From contig CM051514.1 of NCBI GenBank assembly GCA_028015205.1, positions 4,774,001-4,838,000 on the forward strand: a DNA stretch of 64,000 nt. The letters are read 5' to 3'. Positions 19,889 through 30,845 of this stretch are shown here, piece after piece (positions within the stretch are counted from its first letter, which is position 1; the number at the start of each line of letters is the position of its first letter). Origin of the DNA: Mytilisepta virgata. Its lineage: Eukaryota; Mollusca; Bivalvia; Mytilida; Mytilidae. A model generated the notes under the pieces. That model had not been told where the DNA came from. It saw only the letters and a program-made list of their open reading frames with translations, and did not search any database. The translations under genes and the position numbers were made by a program.

Positions 19889-21706
19889 GAGGCTCTCAAG
19901 AGCCTGTATCGCTCACCTGGATTTAACTTTTCACCTTGAGCAGACCTAAAAATTTAAGTGTTGCAGTCAATTTGGCTGGTTTTTCTATAGGATTCTGTGT
20001 TAAACTAATTTCAGCTGTGGCAGCCATCTTGGTTTAGTCCAGGTCAACGGATACATTTCTAAAAGAGAACCATTTAAGGACCATTTCTGCTAAGTCTTGT
20101 TCCAACTGGCTAAGCGGTTTCAGACAAGAAGATTTTTAACTGAATTTTTCTATAGGGTCCAATATTTAACAAAGTTCGGTGTGGCAGCCATCTTGGTTGA
20201 CAATCCACGTGATCGGACATATTTCTGAAAGAGGATCTCCTAAGGACCAATGCTGCCAAGTCTGGCTCCAATATGTCAAGTGGTTTCAGACAAGAAGATT
20301 TTTCAATTAATTTTTCCATAGGGCCCTATGTTAAACTAAGTTCTGCTGTGGCGGCCATCTTGGTTGACAGTCTGGGTCGTCGCACAAAAATTCTGAAAGA
20401 GGACCATCTAAGGACCCATTGCTACCAAGTCTAATTCTAATTGACTTAGTGGTTTCAGACGAGAAGATTTTTGAGTGAATTTCCCATAGGGTCCTATGTT
20501 AAACTAAGTTCTGCTGTGGCGGCCATCTTGGTTTACAGTCCACGAAATTTGACACATTTCTGAAAAAGGACCTCCTAAGGACCAATGCCGCCAAGTCCTG
20601 CTCCAATATGTCAAGTGGTTTCAGACAACACAATTTTTCAATGAATTTTCCTATAGGGCCTATGTTAAACTAAGTTCAGCTGTGGCGGCCATCTTGGTTC
20701 ACAGTCCGGGTCATCAGACACACCTCTCTAAGAGGACCATCTAAGGACCATTGCTGACAAGTCTGGTTCCAATTGGTCAAGTGGTTTAAGGCAAGAATAT
20801 TTTTCAATGAATTTTCCCATAGGGCCCTATGTTAAACTAAGTTCGGCTGTGGCGGCCATCTTGGTTAACAGTCCGGGTCATTGGACATATTTCTGAAAGA
20901 GAACTTCCTAAAAACCATTACTGCCAACTTTGGTTCCAACTGGCCTTGTAGTTTCATATAAGAAGGTTTTTGATATTCACCCCCCCTTTTTTTCTATTTT
21001 TAGTAACAGCAGCCATGGAAGTCGGGGATGCCAGACATAAGTTTGGAAGGGGGCCAGCCAAGGACCATTCGACCAAAGTCTGGTCTCAATTGGCTCAGTG
21101 GTTTGAGAGGAAAAGATCTTAAAAGCAAAGTTTACGCTGAATGCCGTCTTTAAAGGGCAAAAACTCCTATAAGGGGTCAATCAACGATTTTGGTCATCTT
21201 GACTTATTTGTAGATCTTACTTTGTTGAACATTTTTGCTGTTTACAATTTGTCTTTATCTATAATAATATTCAAGATAATAACCTAAAACTGCAAAATTT
21301 CCTTAAAATTAAAAATTCAGGGGCAATAACCCAATAAAGGGTTGACCGATTCGTCTGAAAATTTCATGACAGGTAGATCTTGACCTGATGAACATTTTTA
21401 CCCCATGTCAGTTTTGCTCTAATTGCTTTAGTTTTTGAGATATAAGACAAAAACTGCAGTTTACCCCTATGTTCTATTTTTAGCCATGTCGGCCATGTTG
21501 GTTGACAGGCGGGGTCATCGGACACATTTTTTAAACTAGATACCCTAATGATGCTTGTGGCCAAGTTTGGTTCAATTTGGCCCAGTAGTTTCAGAGGAGA
21601 AGATTTTTGTAAAAGTTAACAGACGACGACGACGACGGACGACGACGGACGACGGACGCCAAGTGATGAGAAAAGCTCACTTGACCCTTTGGGTCAGGTG
21701 AGCTAA
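19889..21706 (+). mobile_element. Pearl/Helentron-like non-autonomous element (copy 2)
   Basis: The left end is a stem-loop AGGCTCT-CA-AGAGCCT plus gtatcgctcacctgg. The right end is AGCTCAC-TTGACCC-TTT-GGGTCA-GGTGAGCT followed by AA. The core has about six tandem units of roughly 168 bp with landmarks ctaaggacca, agtggtttcagacaag and gtggcggccatcttggtt. A GAC/GGAC microsatellite lies at about 21623-21655. It has the same design as 6601-8288 but a different core unit. Frames on either strand are repeat artefacts. Confidence 0.72.
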
Positions 21707-21837
21707 AAACAACGAGTATTGAATCTCAAATTCCTCTTTGCCATATGAATAATGTTTACAAGTGTAGGTATACAGACTAACATTAGATGGCAGATCGTAA
21801 ATATTAAACCATTTTAAAAATTGTAAACAATCATGAC

Positions 21838-22170
21838 ATAAAGGAGTAGGGCCACTTTGCCCTTTATTTGTTTCACTCATTACCATTGATATTTTAATCT
21901 TAAATATGTACCTAGTTTTTTTTATCGTAAACGATTGTTTGCAAAAACAAACAAAAAGTGTTTCCTTAATCATTAATAAGTACAAGTTTTCTACCCTCAA
22001 AGGTGTGTATATAGGCGATTTGGGTCAATTTGCATCACTTTTTTAAATATTGCAAAGAATCACACTCGGAACCAAACCCTTTCTTCTGCCATATGAAAGA
22101 TGACACATAAACTCACAGCAAAAAACTGAATTTGGTTCTCAGTGTTCTTCACGTTAGAAAACTGTATAAA
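21838..22170 (+). repeat. gtagggccacttt dispersed repeat, first unit
   Basis: It starts ataaaggagtagggccactt and continues through ataggcgattt and a cacgttagaaaactgt segment. The same order recurs, diverged, from about 22455, so two units lie in tandem. Confidence 0.6.
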
Positions 22171-22178
22171 AGACGTTA

Positions 22179-22814
22179 ATGTGGCAAATGTGTGAAAAAG
22201 TTTCTCCGAAAGTGATATTGAGATATGTAGAAAAAGTTTTAGTAACCTATTTGTTAGTTATTAATATTAGCACATCTTTAGAGACCACATATCAGTATAT
22301 GCCTCCACAAATTCTCAATGGATTTATGCGACTGTTTGAAAATTGCCCTAAAAGTGAAATGAATACAGGGGGACATGACTCTACTTCTTTATCCAGTGGG
22401 CCTCTCACTAACTTCTGGAATATATACGATTTTTTAAGTTTAAACATAACTGTAAAATATAAAGGAGTAGGGCCACTTTCTCTTGTATTTGTTTCAGTCA
22501 GAACTATTGATTTTGTAATCTCAAATGTTTACCTTTCCACTGTCACATGTCAGGAGATACATGGACTAACTTACAGCCAAGAATTCGTTTTTGCTCTGAG
22601 TGTTCTTGGAGAAAAAAAAGCTGTCTTAAAGACGTTAATTTGGCAAATCTGTAGTGCAAAGCGATATTCATGTATATATAAAAAAAAATTAGTAAATTAT
22701 TTGTTAGTTCTTTGGAGACCACATACTTTTGTACCTCCAGAGATTTTGAAAGGTTTCAGACGACTTTTCCCTAGCAGTGAAATAAATGTTGGGGAAATGG
22801 CCCCGTTTCTTTAA
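22179..22814 (+). CDS. 211-codon open frame in a duplicated repeat, function unknown
   Basis: This is the longest open frame in the window. It spans parts of two tandem units: residues 1-66 resemble residues 153-210, with VTYLLV against VNYLLV and PPQILNGFMRLF against PPEILKGFRRLF. Between the two copies of that last block many differences are third-position silent changes (CTC/TTG, GGA/GGT, TTT/TTC, CTG/CTT), as expected if the protein had been under selection. Against this, other copies of the same family (21838, 17720) are full of stops, and I recognise no domain, signal peptide or splice sites. A fortuitous frame in a non-coding repeat remains likely. Confidence 0.2.
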   Translation: MWQMCEKVSPKVILRYVEKVLVTYLLVINISTSLETTYQYMPPQILNGFMRLFENCPKSEMNTGGHDSTSLSSGPLTNFWNIYDFLSLNITVKYKGVGPLSLVFVSVRTIDFVISNVYLSTVTCQEIHGLTYSQEFVFALSVLGEKKAVLKTLIWQICSAKRYSCIYKKKLVNYLLVLWRPHTFVPPEILKGFRRLFPSSEINVGEMAPFL

Positions 22815-23169
22815 AAGTAATGTAGAGTCAGAAGAAATCTGAGAAAATGTGATTCATTTTCACTGGTACCTATGCATGAATTTAAAAGAAATGTTATGTC
22901 GGAAGAAAATTAGGACAATGTGATTCATTTCCTGTAACTGGTATCTTTTTTTCTGAACTAAATGACAAAACTGGAAACCATACCACTTCCGGGTTCATCT
23001 CAGAATTTTTGCTGTTACAGTTTGTCTTTATCTATAATAGTATTCAAGATAATAACCTAAAACAAGGCCAATATGAAAAACATCACGTAATAATACCAGA
23101 ACATTTCGTTGTCACATGTTAAAATGAACGTTTCTCATTGGGTTAAAATTGTAGCTGTATATCGTGGCC

Positions 23170-23450
23170 TTTAAAGAGGAGCATTAGTCGAAAATCAAAT
23201 AAATCATTTCATGGGCCTCCACCGATTTGTGACTTCCACCGGATTGACTTTGTTGAACTTCACGACGGGTGCCGTATACGGAACAGGGACTGCTTACCCT
23301 CCCGGAGCACCTGGGTTCACTCCTGGTTTTTATAGGAGTTCGTGTTGTTCATTGTTTTTAGTTTTCTGTGTTTATTTGTTGTGCTTGGTTGTTCATTTGT
23401 CTTCCCGGGTATGTCTGTCCAATGGATTAGGTATATTTGTCCTTTTTTAA
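23170..23450 (+). repeat. Dispersed repeat tail (cttcacgacgggtgc), copy 1
   Basis: Landmarks accgatttgtgacttccacc, gaacttcacgacgggtgc and cacctgggttcactcctgg recur at 46060-46300. Repeats of this type are common at the 3' ends of mussel retroelements as I remember them. No coding frame is conserved. Confidence 0.6.
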
Positions 23451-23817
23451 AACTCCCCTGATGCTGGATTTAAGCAATTAATTCGTTTGCTTTTATTCTA
23501 GAAATATTTTGTCTACAACAATATTCAAATTACTGTTAAGAATACACAAGAGAAGAATTAAATATATGATACAAGTTAGCGACTAATATTTCACATAACG
23601 CAATCGACATTCAAAACCTTTGGAAAATACATTAGACAAAAAGCGTAAGCGGATTATTCTAGCAATCACTTGATAACTGTTTCAAGCTAAAAAATATCCT
23701 ATTGGGATTTAGATATTCAAAATGAAATATTTGTGGGATTAACATTGTTTTACACAAAATAAAGATGGCATTATTTTACTTTATGTCTAGATATTTTCCC
23801 AAGATATACTGTTAGAA

Positions 23818-23930
23818 TAGAGAATGGAAACGGGGAATGTGTCAAAGAGACAACAACCCGACCAAAACCAAATAGCATAAAACAGCTCAAGGCTATCGAT
23901 TGGTCTTCAACGCAGCGAGAAAATGCCACA
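23818..23930 (-). repeat. Isolated retroelement 3' tail
   Basis: The reverse complement of this segment matches the last part of the tails at 10200-10330 and 37260-37400 (ggtcgggttgttgtctcttt, cattccccgtttccattct). It is a solo 3' end without RT coding sequence. The following 23930-24360, with gtccacttgatcgaaatcc and an A-rich run, looks like a second repeat of unknown type. Confidence 0.55.
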
Positions 23931-25222
23931 TTGTTGTATGTATATGGGTATGTTGGAAAGGAAATGAAAATATTGAAAATATTGAAACATTAGAAAAAGA
24001 ATACCGTATCGACAAAACAGTGGGGAAGGTCCACTTGATCGAAATCCAAAGGCAAGACAAACTATGTAAATGGACCATAACAAGGATACAGCTATAACAA
24101 ACAAAAAAAATAAATAAATAAAATTAAAAATAAAACATATAATAAAATAAACAGAATTAGAACAAGACAACACAGAAACCAAAGCAGCGGCAATGTGAAG
24201 TCATTAATGGAGTGACATCAGTAAACATGAAGGATAAGCCCCGTTTTCTTGCACCCGTCACATTGCCATTGAGTAAAATCCAGTGAAGTATCAAGTCTGG
24301 TGAGGTGTCGATTCCAGAAGGACGAGACATCCAAGTGAAGGTATATTGTCACATACATTTACATGTATCTTATGCATCAGACGATTTTTTGTAACCACAG
24401 AATTGATTTTTTTCTAATTGATAAATTCTACGATACCAATTTTGAAACACAACTAAATTCCTAATTCATTTTTGTGTCGCCTGCGGAACGCATGGTCGAC
24501 ACATAGGGATCACTATGGAACGCCACAGCTGTCTTATGTTCATTTCCATGATGTTGTTATGTCCATTTGTTGTTTTATTAAGTCAAATTGTCTGATTGTG
24601 TTGTTTGTTCTTATGTTGTTCTGTTCAAATATTATTTTATTGAGTTAATTTCTATTTTGTTATGTGCAGTTATTATTTCATTCAGTCGAATCAATTTGTT
24701 GTGGTGTTAAAAGATCGTCTTGTTGGGTCAATTGATTATATTGTTATGTTAAATCATTATTTTATTACGTTAGATCAACTTATTATCATGTTAAATTATT
24801 ATTTTGTCAAGTCAAATCAACATATTGTTATGTTCAATCATTATTTCGTCTTGTTAGTCTAACTTGTTGTTATGTTCATTTGATGTTTCGTAACGTCCAA
24901 TTAGTATAATGTTATGTTGCATTTTCATCACGTGATGTCAAGTAGCAACTTTATTTCATTGTGTCGAGTTATTATGTTGTAATGTTGAAGTATTATGTTG
25001 TAATGTTGAAGTATTATGTTGTAATGTTGAATCGTAATGTTGATCAACGTTATGTTGTTCATTCGGAAATGATCTTCGAGTTACTTCGGTATTAACAGAT
25101 TAATTTGAGACCACTCCCAGTCTGCCATAAACTATATTCAACACCTACCCAAGTGTTTCGGGTACCTGTTCAAGGCTACACCCATCATCAAAACGACTCA
25201 AGCCCCTGATGTTTTATTTTTA

Positions 25223-25522
25223 GGGATCAAACATTTTTTAGGGCGGGGGGGGGGGGGGGGGGGGGGGGGCTAGGATCAATTTTGGAATAAAAAGGCAGGA
25301 CCAGGATTGTGGCAAAATAAAAAGGCAGGATCACTGTAGGTGTGAATAAAATGCAGGACATTTGCCAATCAGGACATTTTTCGGTGTAAATGAAAATAAA
25401 AATGTGGGTCGAAATAGCAGCCAAAATAAATCCAGGGAAAAATTCCAGGAAAAAAAATAGGCAGGACCAAACTTTTGATCCTACCCCCCCCCCCCCTCCC
25501 TTCATAAAAATCAAATGCTCCC
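25223..25522. mobile_element. Harbinger-like MITE (family 1, copy 2) in left palindrome arm
   Basis: TTA duplications at 25220-25222 and 25523-25525 bound an element starting GGGATCAAACATTTTTTAGG and ending CAAATGCTCCC. Inside are a G-run of about 27, ggctaggatcaattttgg, several ggcaggaccagg-like blocks, and a C-run near the other end. The G-run and C-run face each other, so the element itself can fold. Confidence 0.75.
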
Positions 25523-26285
25523 TTAAAACGTATTATCTTTAATTATTTTACAACGTATGTTGAGAAACTGATACATAAAGAGTCGCGGCGTTGAAATATA
25601 TAATTTGAAGTATAAATTATATATATTATTGAGAAGTTTAATTTGAATTACTAAAGTTAATATCGCCTTTGGTTTATAATACTAATATGGTATCTACCAT
25701 TCACTTATACTCAGAAACAAACTTTTTATAATGCTATATATGTTCGTTTTGGCGTTCAAGTTTGAATGAGTCTGTCGTAATTTATAGGTTTTTACATGTA
25801 TCTCAAATGTGGCTGCTACCTAAATGGCTGCTGGCATTTCAAAATGTTATATTCTTATATAAATATTTGTTTTTTAGACATTTCAAAAAAGTGGCTGCCA
25901 GCTTGCGCCTGGTTAAATACAGACCTAAAAATAAAAACAAAGCGCCACCGATATAGTATTTGCTACAAATAGTTAGGAAGAAATGATTTCACAAATTATA
26001 TATTCAAACGCCTCTCCTCCCCCGCTGATTGCATAAAAAAACCACAAAAGTCTTGAAAATTACCTCACCTCGTCTAAAACGAAATAAAAACAGTATATCT
26101 TTCTCAAACGTATCCAATACGTACATGACGTAAATTATAACACAAATTATCAATTGAAAATAATTTTTGTGCACAATGAGATAAAGACTTAGCATAGATT
26201 ATTGACCAACAATTTAAGTGTGCGACTCTTTGTGTATCAGTTTCTCAACATACGTTGTAAAATAATTAAAGATAATACGTCTTAA

Positions 26286-26582
26286 GGGAGCAACCATTTG
26301 ACTTATAGAGGGGACTACGATCAAATGTTTGGTCCTGCCTATCTTTTTTCCCTGAAAATTTTGGTCCTGGATCTTTTTATCGGCTGCTATTGCGACCTAC
26401 ATTTTTATTTTCATTTAACCAGAAAATATCCTTATTGACACATGTCCTGCATTTTTTTTTGACACCTAAAGTGATCCAGCCTTTTTATTTTGCCAAAATC
26501 CTGGCCCTGCCTTTTTATTCCAAAATTGATCCTAGCCACCCCCCCCCCCCCCCCCTCCCCGCCCTAAAAAATGTTTGATCCC
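26286..26582. mobile_element. Harbinger-like MITE (family 1, copy 3) in right palindrome arm
   Basis: TAA duplications at 26283-26285 and 26583-26585 bound GGGAGCAACCATTTG at one end and TGTTTGATCCC at the other. It is the mirror partner of copy 2 and occupies the equivalent place in the other arm, so it was most likely copied with the arm rather than inserted twice. Confidence 0.75.
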
Positions 26583-27479
26583 TAAAAATAAAACATCAAG
26601 GGCTTGAGTCGTTTTGATGATGGGTGTAGCCTTGAACCTATTAATCTATCTGAACAGGTACACGAAACACTTGGGTAGGTGTTGAATATAGTTTATGGCA
26701 GACTGGGAGTGGTCTCAAATTAATCTGTTAATACCGAAGTAACTCGAAGATCATTTCCGAATGAACAACATAATGTTGATCAACAAAACGATTCAACATT
26801 ACAACATAATACTTCAACATTACAACATATAACTCGACACAATGAAATAAAGTTGCTACTTGACATCACGTGATGAAAATTCAACATAACATTATACTAA
26901 TTGGACGTTACGAAACATCAAATGAACATAACAACAAGTTAGACTAACAAGACGAAATAATGATTGAACATAACAATATGTTGATTTGACAAAATAATAA
27001 TTTAACATGATAAAATAATGATTTAACATAACAATATAATCAATTGACCCAACAAGACGATCTTTTAACACCACAACAAATTGATTCGACTGAATGAAAT
27101 AATAACTGCACATAACAAAATAGAAATTAACTCAATAAAATAATATTTGAACAGAACAACATAAGAACAAAAAACACAATCAGACAATTTGACTTAATAA
27201 AACAACAAATGGACATAACAACATCATGGAAATGAACATAAGACAGCTGTGGCGTTCCATAGATTACTATCTGTCGTCTTGCGTCGTCTTGCGTCTTTCG
27301 TCGTCACACTTTTCTTCTATCCTCAACTACTCGTAAACCGCCCAAAGGAATTTGATGAAACTTTCTCTGTGCATTAACCTTAATGCAAAGGTCTGCATAT
27401 ATATTGAATTTTTAGAAAATTTTAATATCTTTTGTAAAAATTGACGTCCGCAGGCGACACATGTCTTCCTTGGAATACT

Positions 27480-29950
27480 CACAAATTTTCAATTTATGCA
27501 CTTTATTTCTTTACAGCATTGTCATATACGTGTACATTGTATATAGATGCGCAATAAGGGGCCCACTCAAGTCCAAATATTAAAATCGTGAATTTAAGCT
27601 TGCGACCTTAAATCTGTTTTCACTTTCATAGTACTAATATTAGATTTTTTTAAAAGATAATACATCGTCCCTTCGTCGTTAATTCGCATTTGTTAAAAGT
27701 AACATTCATTTCCTTTCGTGGATGACAAATGGTTTTAGCGTTGAAATGAAATTTTTGGGTTGATAGAGAAATTATAGAGACCATAAAACATTGTGGGAAA
27801 GTGACCAGTAACACATGACACGAGGTTATTAATAAATCAGATGAAAATCACTAGAGGCATATACCAATATTGTCCATAATAGGATTCAATCAATCGTGTT
27901 TTTTCATATAACGGATTATGTTGTCAATCTCCAGGTTTGCTAAGATGACGAATATTAAATTATCCAGATAACATTTGCCGTTTAGTTTTCCGTAAATGCG
28001 ATTTATTTTTAATAGATTGACTGGTTAATAACATTATAATTTAAAAAAAATATGTATGTTCATTGTACTAATGAAAAGTTGTAACTGTATATTATAACTC
28101 AATTGGGTTAACGTACGTATTTCCATAACAGTTTAAAATTTCTCTGATCATATAAAGATTCATGTAAAATTTTACACAATGCATTCAACCAAGGCTCACT
28201 CATGAGATTAAAAATACATAATGGTATTTTTTACACCAATTTTGCACTTTTAGTCGATTTACGACTCACTCAAGGCCGAAAATGTTGAAAAGGAAACAAA
28301 TACCAAGCTGAAGCGATGATTTAAATACCAAAAACGTCCAAATGCGTAAACAAAATGTGATCCGACCCATTCTTAAGAGGGCTGGGTAGTTCTGTAGGAA
28401 TTTTTATGATTACATTCATGAACTCAATTGAAATGAAATAATTTATATGACTCTACTGAAATTTGATGTTAAAAAAGAATTTGTCACTTGCAAGGTCAAT
28501 AATTCTGTTTTGGTCGGGAACATTTTGTAGGGGCGTTTGGGCTACAGGAAACAAACATAACTTTAATTTAGGCATAACAGTAAAATCTTAAAGTATCGCT
28601 TCAGAGGTTGGTAAAGATGACAGAGATCGTATGATATAACACGGGTAGATTTTCAAAATTCTAATTTCAACGAAGAGAAATTACTTCTACATTTTCAAAA
28701 TCCATTTAACGTCGTTCTGTTTAGAATAAAAAATCGACTTACAAGTTATCTTTTAAACTGGTCAACGTTATCAAACTCTGTTAAAAATCCATTCGACTTC
28801 ATCATTTACAAGTTGGGTATCTTTCTAGGTGTTTTCTAGCTCTTTTCTCCACGACCAGTCAAACATTCAGATCGTCTTTCATAATATATATAATAAAGTC
28901 AAAGATGTCGAAAGGAAGTTAATAATAAGAAGCAATATTTGAGGTTAATTAAGCAAAACTAATTTGCACTTACCACCCTTTTATTTTCTTCATGAAACAC
29001 ATGACATGAAATACCTTCACCATCTTAATATGTATTGACAATCATCTAAATATGTAATCTAAATACTAATATAGATTTAAATGATAAATGTATTTAACCG
29101 ACCAGTAAATAAAATAGAGTGTGTTCTTTCAATATCTTTTAAACAGACGCCTGTCTCATATTTTGCAATGTTTGTAAAAAAAAAAGAGATTTCTATCGAA
29201 ATGATGTCGTATAAAGTAGATTTTTTTTGCTATTGTAAGTATTGAAGTAGCTCTCCGATGTAATAACATTATTGACCAATAGCATTTTCAGTAATTAAAT
29301 GTGTGCAGATCGTATAAAGTAATATCTTGGTCTAAATAAATACAAGTTTCGTTCTTACATAATACGACAAACGTGGGATTTATGACATTTAAAAATAAAG
29401 TTTAATTCACATGACAACTGTGCAATACTATTTCCGAAGAAAAGTTTTATACCAGAACAAACATTATTATACAGTTAAAAAAACAACTAATGCAAGCCTT
29501 CTCAATCACAGGAAATCTATTGCATCTTAACATTCGACTCAAGAAAGTCAAGACATTTTTCTTTCAAAAATCAATAGTTCCGAACCAAAGAAGGATGTTA
29601 ATGCCATTTTGTAAAAGAAAAAAGCATGAAACGATATATATAACTCAAATTAATCAGAATACAAAGAAACGGTAACAATGCAAACAACTGTTATGCTATG
29701 AAGTTGTTCTATTCTTGTCTTGAAGCAACGGTCCAAAGAGAAAACAACAGCGTAACGTAATACTTGACTGCGTGCCGTAGAAATCCTGTTACAAATATTG
29801 CTGGTGTTTCCTTTCTGATTTTATTTAACATGCATGCACAGGTTTAGCTGAAGGAAAAAGAAAAATCTACATCTACCATCTTATGTAATTTCGCAATCTG
29901 AATATAATTTCAAAATAATATGATGAATATATTTTACAAATCATTATGTC
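27480..29950. other. AT-rich stretch, no gene recognised
   Basis: I see no coding frame or repeat structure I can name. A minus-strand segment ending at a GTAAGT near 28975 opens with a good start context (AAGATGG) and reads MVKVFHVMCFMKKIKG, but nothing supports it as an exon. Confidence 0.4.
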
Positions 29951-29954
29951 TCCC

Positions 29955-30210
29955 CCTCAGCAGCCTTTCTTTTTTTGGACAATATGCTTGTCTGGGCCAT
30001 AGATTTTGTCCTTTGAGGTACACTCATGGTATTTGGTATGTAGATGTGTTTTGATGGGACAGTGGGTCGCGTATTATCATGATCAACATTTAACCTTGCC
30101 CTTTGACCTTAATTTTGGGAAATATCCTTGTTCTGGCTATAACATTTTGTTCTTTTAGATATACATATCAATTTAAGAAGGAAGATGCGGATTAAACATA
30201 TGTACCAAAG
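29955..30210 (+). repeat. Probable dispersed repeat rich in ctttgacctt
   Basis: Text such as accttgccctttgacctt and tttgtcctttgaggtacac is typical of a degenerate tandem repeat seen in bivalve genomes. Only one copy is in the window, so the call rests on recognition alone. Confidence 0.3.
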
Positions 30211-30265
30211 GGGAGACAAATGTTTTAGTTCATACTACTTTTTTACTGCCTTCTAGCATACATGT

Positions 30266-30468
30266 TTTTTGTTTGTTTACTTGAGGTTTTACGCCGTTTT
30301 CAGCACATTTGACTATTTCGCGGCGGCCAGTTTTTATTGGTGGAGGGAGCCGGAGTACCCGGAGAGAACCACCGATCTTCGGTAGGAAACTCACAACCTC
30401 AGTGTTGATAAGCTAGTGGTCACGTGTAGTCATGACTAACTACCTAGATCACTCGGGCACCAAGGCCC
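30266..30468 (-). mobile_element. tRNA-derived SINE, internally deleted, with 13-bp duplication
   Basis: It is the same family as 9240-9514: tRNA-like head at the high-coordinate end, central ggagtacccggagagaacc, and the ttttacgccgtttt segment near the tail. About 60 bp between the central domain and the head are missing relative to the other copy. The duplication ctagcatacatgt flanks it at 30253-30265 and 30469-30481, so the deletion was present at insertion or arose without harming the ends. Confidence 0.85.
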
Positions 30469-30640
30469 CTAGCATACATGTAGCTCTATCCTTAGATACA
30501 TGTAGTTCTCGTAAATGGCAATCACACAAAGTTTCAACGAACCATTATCAGGTCAAACATCCATTCGAAACAATATTGTTTGTATGTACAATGTTATCAA
30601 TTGTTATTATCGTACGTGGCAATTGAGCTATATATAGTAA

Positions 30641-30796
30641 GGGGGCAACCATTTGCTTTTAGGGTGTGGGGGGGGGGGGGGGCTAGGATCAAATTTGAAT
30701 AAAAAGACAGGACCAGGATTTTGGGCAATATAAAAAGATAGGATAACTTTAGGAGTGAAAAAAATTCACCCCCATAAAAATCAAATGGTTGCTCCC
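30641..30796. mobile_element. Harbinger-like MITE (family 1, copy 4)
   Basis: TAA duplications at 30638-30640 and 30797-30799 bound GGGGGCAACCATTTG and CAAATGGTTGCTCCC. A G-run precedes gctaggatcaaatttg, followed by a ggaccagg block. At 156 bp it is the shortest copy. It ends about 50 bp before the minisatellite. Confidence 0.8.
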
Positions 30797-30845
30797 TAAA
30801 TCGTTGTTATTAAAACGTATCACACCTAAAGACAACTTAACATCT

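Larger units (their letters stand above)
24515..27262. repeat. Large imperfect palindrome (foldback), arms about 1.05 kb
   Basis: The left arm (about 24515-25587) and right arm (about 26221-27262) are inverted repeats around a 0.63-kb spacer. The outer ends read ctatggaacgccacagctg and its reverse complement; the inner ends read acataaagagtcgc and gcgactctttgtgt. The outer half of each arm is a degenerate array of roughly 30-bp units rich in gttatgtt and tcattatttt. The inner half carries a Harbinger-like MITE. The arms differ by substitutions and small indels, for example about 20 bp missing on the right. The similar short frames on opposite strands (24662-24862 and 26892-27113) are translations of the arms, not genes. 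Confidence 0.85.
24475..27465. mobile_element. Outer repeat with gtgtcgcctgcgga ends hosting a large palindrome
   Basis: At the left, gtgtcgcctgcgga (24475-24490) faces its reverse complement tccgcaggcgacac (near 27450-27465) at the right. The right flank also carries gtcgtcttgcgtcgtcttgc, a common companion of this repeat. The palindromic element 24515-27262 sits inside, apparently splitting an older repeat copy. Near-identical heptamers gatcact and gattact at the two inner borders could be a target-site duplication; this is tentative. Confidence 0.5.

Noticed and set aside
24662..27113. Two similar short frames on opposite strands (24662-24862 and 26892-27113)
   Set aside because: They are the same degenerate tandem DNA in the two arms of the palindrome, translated on opposite strands.
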